Assembly: GCA_019426215.1 (NCBI GenBank)
Contig: CM033395.1
Location: 18,652,569-18,716,568, forward strand
Source: Buddleja alternifolia
Lineage: Eukaryota > Streptophyta > Magnoliopsida > Lamiales > Scrophulariaceae
Length of the DNA stretch: 64,000 bases
Reading direction: 5' to 3'
Shown here: piece by piece, positions 59,415 to 64,000 of the stretch
Position numbering within the stretch: the first letter of the stretch is position 1
Layout of the letters: every line of letters begins with the position of its first letter
The notes under the pieces: model-generated
What the model saw: only the letters and a program-made list of their open reading frames with translations
The model's database searches: none
What the model was told of the DNA's origin: nothing
Program-made: the position numbers and the translations under genes

Positions 59415-60799
59415 ATGACCCGATCTCGTGATGGAGATCTTGAGGAACTTGATCCAGAAACTAAGCCAATGATCCGAGCAAACCAACGAAGACGAACCAT
59501 GACAGCCGAATTTCTAGATATGAATCTTCCAGAGAATCGTGAATGGCTCCAAAATATTCTACAAGCAATGCAGCCCGCACCACCGCCTCAGTTACCATCT
59601 GTTCATGGTAGTCAACCACCTAGGGTACACACTTTACCTGGTCCTGTTGTCATACCACCTTTTCAATCACCAAATTTTCACATTCCAGTACATCTTTTTC
59701 GTATGGCACAAAACGACCCCTTTTATGGAGAAAACAATGAGCCACCACATGATCACTTGGAAAATTTTGAAAATGTTTTGTTGACCATGCAATTTATTCC
59801 CAGAGACCTTGATGCTATTCGACTTAGGTTGTTTCACTTCACAATCAAAGATAAAGCCACTTCTTGGTATAAGTCCTTACCCTCACAGTCAATCACCACT
59901 TGGGGAGAACTCGTTGAAGAATTTTTAGATAAATTTTTCCCACCTTCAAGAATCAATGAGCTTTGTACTAAAATTAAAAGGGTTTAGGCAAAGAAAGACT
60001 GAGTTATTAGCAAATGGGTGGGATAGGTATCATGGAATGATTAGGAAGTGTCTAGACCACAATTTTACTCAAGATGAATTGATACAACACTTTTACAATG
60101 GAGTAAGGTCTAGGATTAGACACCGACTCAATGCTGGAGCCGGGGTGACTTGTTGGGTCTTGATAATAAATATGTCCAGGAGAAAATAGAGCAATTAGCT
60201 CGGGAGGATGAGTTATACCCCGAGGAGGAAGATGAGATCATACCTACACCAAAGAAGGTGACAGTAGTTAAAGAGGTTGGAGAAGGAGTTGAGCCAAAGA
60301 CCACCTTAGAGGTAAACGATGTGAATCAGCAAAGACCTCAAGTTACTTTTGGAGGAGCCAAGAATTTTCCTCGAAAGCCAAATAATCCGCCAGATGGAAA
60401 TTCGGGAGCATACCAAGCACCTCGACAACTATTTCAGTCCAACAATAACCAACGAAAAGTGCAATTTCAGCAGCAAGGTCAAGGGAGACCTATGAACACT
60501 AATGATAGGATCGATGCACACATTCGCAAGTCGGATGAATCTTTTAAAGAACTTCACTTGATGCTAAAAGATGTCGTTACGAGAATGAAGGAGATACAAC
60601 ATCACATAGGGCAACTTTCGAATAGCCTTTCAGCGAAAAATACGGGTACATTACCGAATGATACTAAGAAAAACCTGAAGGAACAATGCTTCACAGTAAC
60701 GCTCAGAAATGGGAAGGAAGTGAAGAATGCATACAACACGCCCAAATGTGAATCGTGTAACATTCGAATGTCCTATAACATTCCAGAGGTAGAGGATAC
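59415..60799 (+). pseudogene. Gypsy gag, N part, two frameshifts
   Basis: Starts MTRSRDGDLEEL. The retrotransposon gag domain (PF03732-type) covers about residues 95-240, with LRLFHFTIKDKATSWYKSLP and FLDKFFPP as typical words. The frame changes near 59975 (TAG at 59985) and returns near 60145, so two shifts cancel. Then come an acidic linker, Gln/Asn-rich sequence, a coiled-coil-like stretch and the phrase VTLRNGKEV before the insertion of LTR M at 60799. Confidence 0.87.
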
Positions 60800-62281
60800 T
60801 GATAAGTGCAATATTTATATATTTTACTTCCTCTATCTTTAGCATTTTATTGTGATTATATGGCCATTGGAACTGATTTTATCTCATTTTGTGATTTGGG
60901 CAAGATTTGAAGTGCAAAATTTCAATTTCAATCAAAATGGCAGATTTGGCGATGTTTCGGAAATACTGATATATATGGAGATGCAGACATTAGTTTCTAT
61001 TGAATTTTATCTAGTTGGAAAGCTAAGACAAAGGCCTATATTTATTATGAAGAAGTCCAGACCCAGTTCGGAAGTTAAAGGGCTCGAAAGTGTTGAAGAA
61101 TTTAAAGAAGAATTCTGTTCTGGACCGGACTGGAATGCGCAGATTTGGTGAAAAATTCATAACTAGAGTTATGTGTCTTGGATTCAGTCAAGGCCAGTTG
61201 GAAATGAAATATAACACATAAAGCTACAAATTTCTAGAAGGAGTCAAAGTCAGATTTGATGAAGTAGAGGCGACAAATCAGAGTGTAAAGGGAAGAATAT
61301 ATTCTCCATGCTTTGATGTTAAAGAGAAGAATATATTCTCCATGCTTTGATGTTAAAGGGAAGAATATATTCTCCATGTCTTGATAAAGGAAGAGAGAAT
61401 ATATTCTCTCCATGATTATGTCATCTTTTCATTGCCTATATATATGGCTTGCAAGAGTTGAAAAAAAAAAAACAAGAAGAAAACAAAGAGAAGAGAGTTA
61501 GAAAAATAGTATTTTCAAGTTTTATGCTTACAATTATGAGTAGCTAAGTTTTTTTTTCAATTCAAGAGAATTCCAATTAATTCATACATTGTGAGACACG
61601 AAGCTTTTATTTTAATCTATTCACGGTTTGATTATCTTTTGTTTCTTGATTTCAATTCTTACAATTGTGTATATGATTATCTAAGATGCATATTAGTTGA
61701 TTATATATGTCAATTGTTTGCTAACAAATCTTCATAATCCGTAATTGTTATGTTTGATTTGTGCATGTAGCAATTAGGTTTTCATGATTAGGTTCCCAAT
61801 TTTCGTTGATAACCTAAGGGAAACATTGGAGTAAATTAAATAGTTGGCGCTTGCTTAAACTATTGTTTATCCTTAGTCGTTTCTAATTCGTTATGCTATT
61901 ATTAACATGATTAGGATTGCTTAATACCGAGTCAGTTGATAATAAGAATTTAATCGGGTGCTGGGCTTTGATTAATGATATAAGGAAGATTATAGGGATC
62001 TAGATAGCTGGTTATTTAGATTCTTGGCTAAGTAATCAATGAGTGGATAGAAATTTAGGTGTCTATGATCAATGTGTGAATTAAGGGTTGAATTTCTTTT
62101 GAATCGTATTTTCCATTAATTGAATTTCCAAGCATTTATTTTCTACAATTTTAGTTAATTAAATCTTCAAAACCCCCTTTGTTATTTGATCAATCAGTCT
62201 CTAGGGTTCGACCTGGACTTACGAGTACTACAGATTCTTGTGAGAACAGTAATTATATTTTGGTGCATTCGACACGTACCA
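60800..62281 (+). mobile_element. Solo LTR M, 1482 bp, in gypsy gag
   Basis: Flanked by gatac (60795-60799 and 62282-62286). Starts tgataagtgcaatattt and ends gacacgtacca. Contains a 34-bp tandem repeat (61286-61415) and a TATA-like tatatatatgg at about 61437 followed by an A run. Removing it restores the gag frame exactly. Confidence 0.92.
61286..61415 (+). repeat. Tandem repeat, about 4 x 34 bp, inside LTR M
   Basis: Starts at 61286, 61320, 61354 and 61385. Each unit holds the palindrome agaatatattct. It lies just upstream of the LTR TATA-like site, where copy number could affect promoter strength. Confidence 0.9.
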
Positions 62282-62286
62282 GATAC

Positions 62287-63226
62287 CTCGCTTCAGATGT
62301 TCGAATGTGAAGGAGTTAACGTTCGAACATTCCATCTTCAACGTCCGAAAGTGGATCCATCTAAGGCAGTAAATCTAGGTTGTACGTCTACTGTTACTGA
62401 TTCCCCTCCAGCTGTTGAAGTACGTTTTCCTTTTTCTTTAGCTAAGAAAATTAAAAAGAATGAACATGATAGGAGTTTCCTTCGCATTCTTGAGAGTTTG
62501 AGAGAAGTGCGCATTAACATTCCTGTTGTAGATGCTATTTTGCAGATGCCAAACTTCCCAAAACTTTTCAAGGGAATTCTATGAAACAAATAGAAGTGGG
62601 AAGAAGTGGGTATTGTCTGCCTAACCAAAGCATGTTCTGCAGCTATGATGAACAATATGCCAAAAAAATGCAAGGATCCGGGTAGTCTATCTATTCCATG
62701 CACTATTGGGGATATGAAATTTGACAGAGTTTTTTGTGATTCCAGGGGTGGAATCAATTTGATTCCTGATGCACTCTTTCAAAAGTTGGGCCTTGGAGAG
62801 ACAAAAACCACTACTATGCGGTTGCACCTCGCAGATAAATCTGTCAAGAGTCATATTGGGGTGATTGAAGATGTCATAGTTAAAGTCGACAAGTTCTACT
62901 TTCCAGTCCACTTTGTGGTTCTTAAAATGGAGGAAGATTCTGATGTCCCACCGATCCTACGAAGACCATTCCTAGCAATAGGTAAAGCCACGCTAGACCT
63001 GGCTCATGGTAAGCTTACATTGAATATATGGGATAAAAAGGTAAATCTGAATGCTTATAGAAGTTTTAAGCATGAATTTCCTGAGAATACTTGTTCTATA
63101 CTAGATGCTTTTGATCCTTTTAAGGATGAAGTTTTGCAGGAACATTCATCTGATGACCCGAGCAGTCAAGGAAGTGAAGAAGATACGAGTGCTGACGAGG
63201 TTGGAAACCTCGATACAGTGGACTAA
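62287..63226 (+). pseudogene. Gypsy gag end and aspartic protease
   Basis: The gag frame continues from 60799 (…EVEDT joined to SLQMFECE). Phrases typical of Athila/Tat gag-protease follow: DAILQMPNFPKLFKGIL, a stop at 62582 with another nearby, then LTKACSA, KDPGSLSIPCTIG, the protease, and RRPFLAIGKATLD. The active site reads CDSRGGINLIP (62735-62767): family members have CD(L/S)GASINL, so the Gly after Asp-Ser is Arg and Ala-Ser is Gly-Gly. The protease is probably dead. The frame ends at TAA 63224 after an acidic tail. Confidence 0.85.
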
Positions 63227-64000
63227 GTGGCTGTCACTACATCCACGGATTTGCAACATGAAGATTCAATTGATGGGAGATTGGACAAGGATTCTAGTCC
63301 ATTCCATGATCCGGCTACTTAGGCCGACTCTGCAAAGTCAAGCTAATGACTTTAAAGAAGCGCTTCTCGGGAGGCAACCCGAGCTATTTTTTTTCAAATT
63401 TATTTTTGTCTTATTTTTGCGTTGTTTTGTTTCACTTTGTTTGTTTTTAATTTTTTGTTTTATTTGTGTGCAGAAAAGAGGTAGAAATTTGGAAGAAATC
63501 TTCAGACAGCACGCTCGAAGGTGAGGGGCTCAACGTTCGAACATGTAGTATAGGACGTCCGAACGTTAGGAGTAGAACATTCGAATGTAGGGTCATGCAA
63601 GAAATCTTATTTCACGTCAACAGCATGCCTGGACATGCCATGTTTCCACGTTCGAATGTGGATCCTGTTAGAAAAGGGGGGAAAAGCGGAGAAAGTGTAA
63701 CTTACTGATTTAAAAGCCCATACCACTCAAAACACCCTCTTTCCCAAGATACTCGCTCCAAATATATCTTACCTTCCAAAAATCAAAATCTGAAATCATA
63801 ACTCATCCATAAAACCCTTCCGGCCACAACATCAAAACCTTCCATCATTATCAATACCTATTCCATATAAAATTCTTTTCACAAAAGGAATTTCTTTATA
63901 TAAACCCATCTATTTCAAACCATAAATACTCATACCTAATACAAACCCATTACATAATCTCACACAAAAATAAATTTTATAGCAGATTTAGCTCAAAGGT
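63227..64000 (+). other. Gypsy post-pol region, non-coding
   Basis: Contains the stem-loop at 63366-63383, TTCGAA-type repeats (63533-63660) and, from 63700, a stretch poor in G and rich in CA. No RT or integrase remains. The window ends inside it. Confidence 0.6.
63366..63383 (+). other. Stem-loop ctcggg-aggcaa-cccgag
   Basis: A 6-bp perfect stem with a 6-nt loop. The phrase ctcgggaggcaacccgag is a familiar landmark in the region after gag-pol of Athila/Tat-type plant gypsy elements; its role is not known to me. Confidence 0.75.

Larger units (their letters stand above)
59409..64000 (+). mobile_element. Ty3/gypsy element, Athila/Tat-like, internally deleted, runs off the window
   Basis: Gag and protease are recognisable, then about 130 bp later the stem-loop and A/LLGRQPEL phrase usually found after pol appear. 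No RT, RNase H or integrase motif lies between, so the element is a deletion derivative. Its 5' LTR and PBS are replaced by an unrelated LTR fragment. Solo LTR M splits gag. Confidence 0.8.

Overview
The window is eudicot-type plant nuclear DNA: AT-rich, with a GT-AG intron-containing gene, plant MITEs, and Ty1/copia and Ty3/gypsy elements primed from initiator tRNA-Met. I cannot name the species. Only one ordinary host gene is seen: a three-exon, 103-codon SUMO-like gene on the + strand (exons 3703-3786, 6157-6306, 6599-6676). No rRNA, tRNA or CRISPR was recognised.

Left part (1-11036). A satellite-like AT-rich repeat of about 202 bp period (1-800) is followed by a cluster of short palindromes, a small CACTA element (1059-1459, 3-bp target duplication) and an 827-bp Mutator-like element with very long inverted repeats and a 65-codon ORF (1804-2630, 9-bp duplication). 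Then come the SUMO gene, with a foldback MITE in its first intron, a 160-bp MULE-type MITE (7154-7313), an AAATTTC-rich degenerate repeat, and a hAT-like element (8561-10561) that itself holds a solo LTR (8668-10308).

Middle part (11037-58491). About 47 kb is one nested retrotransposon tower. The outer element D, a copia, begins with an LTR remnant at 11037 and ends with a 3' LTR at 58491; the 5-bp duplication cgtgt flanks both ends. Inside it are: copia C1 (+), which carries a third ORF with a likely 80-bp spliced intron; copia C2 (same family, - strand), which is split by solo LTR E1 (holding element K), by an odd 1.6-kb insert, and by near-complete copia A2 (holding solo LTR C3); LTR G; solo LTR F; and solo LTR J with H inside it. 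Most insertions were placed by matching 5-bp duplications. One deletion with its junction near 25635 would explain every missing part of D, G, C1 and C2.

Right part (58492-64000). An older LTR-like sequence resumes, then an LTR fragment, then a gypsy element with Athila/Tat-like gag and protease. It is interrupted by solo LTR M, and no RT, RNase H or integrase is visible before the characteristic gag/pol-end stem-loop. All retroelement coding regions carry stops, frameshifts or lost catalytic residues.
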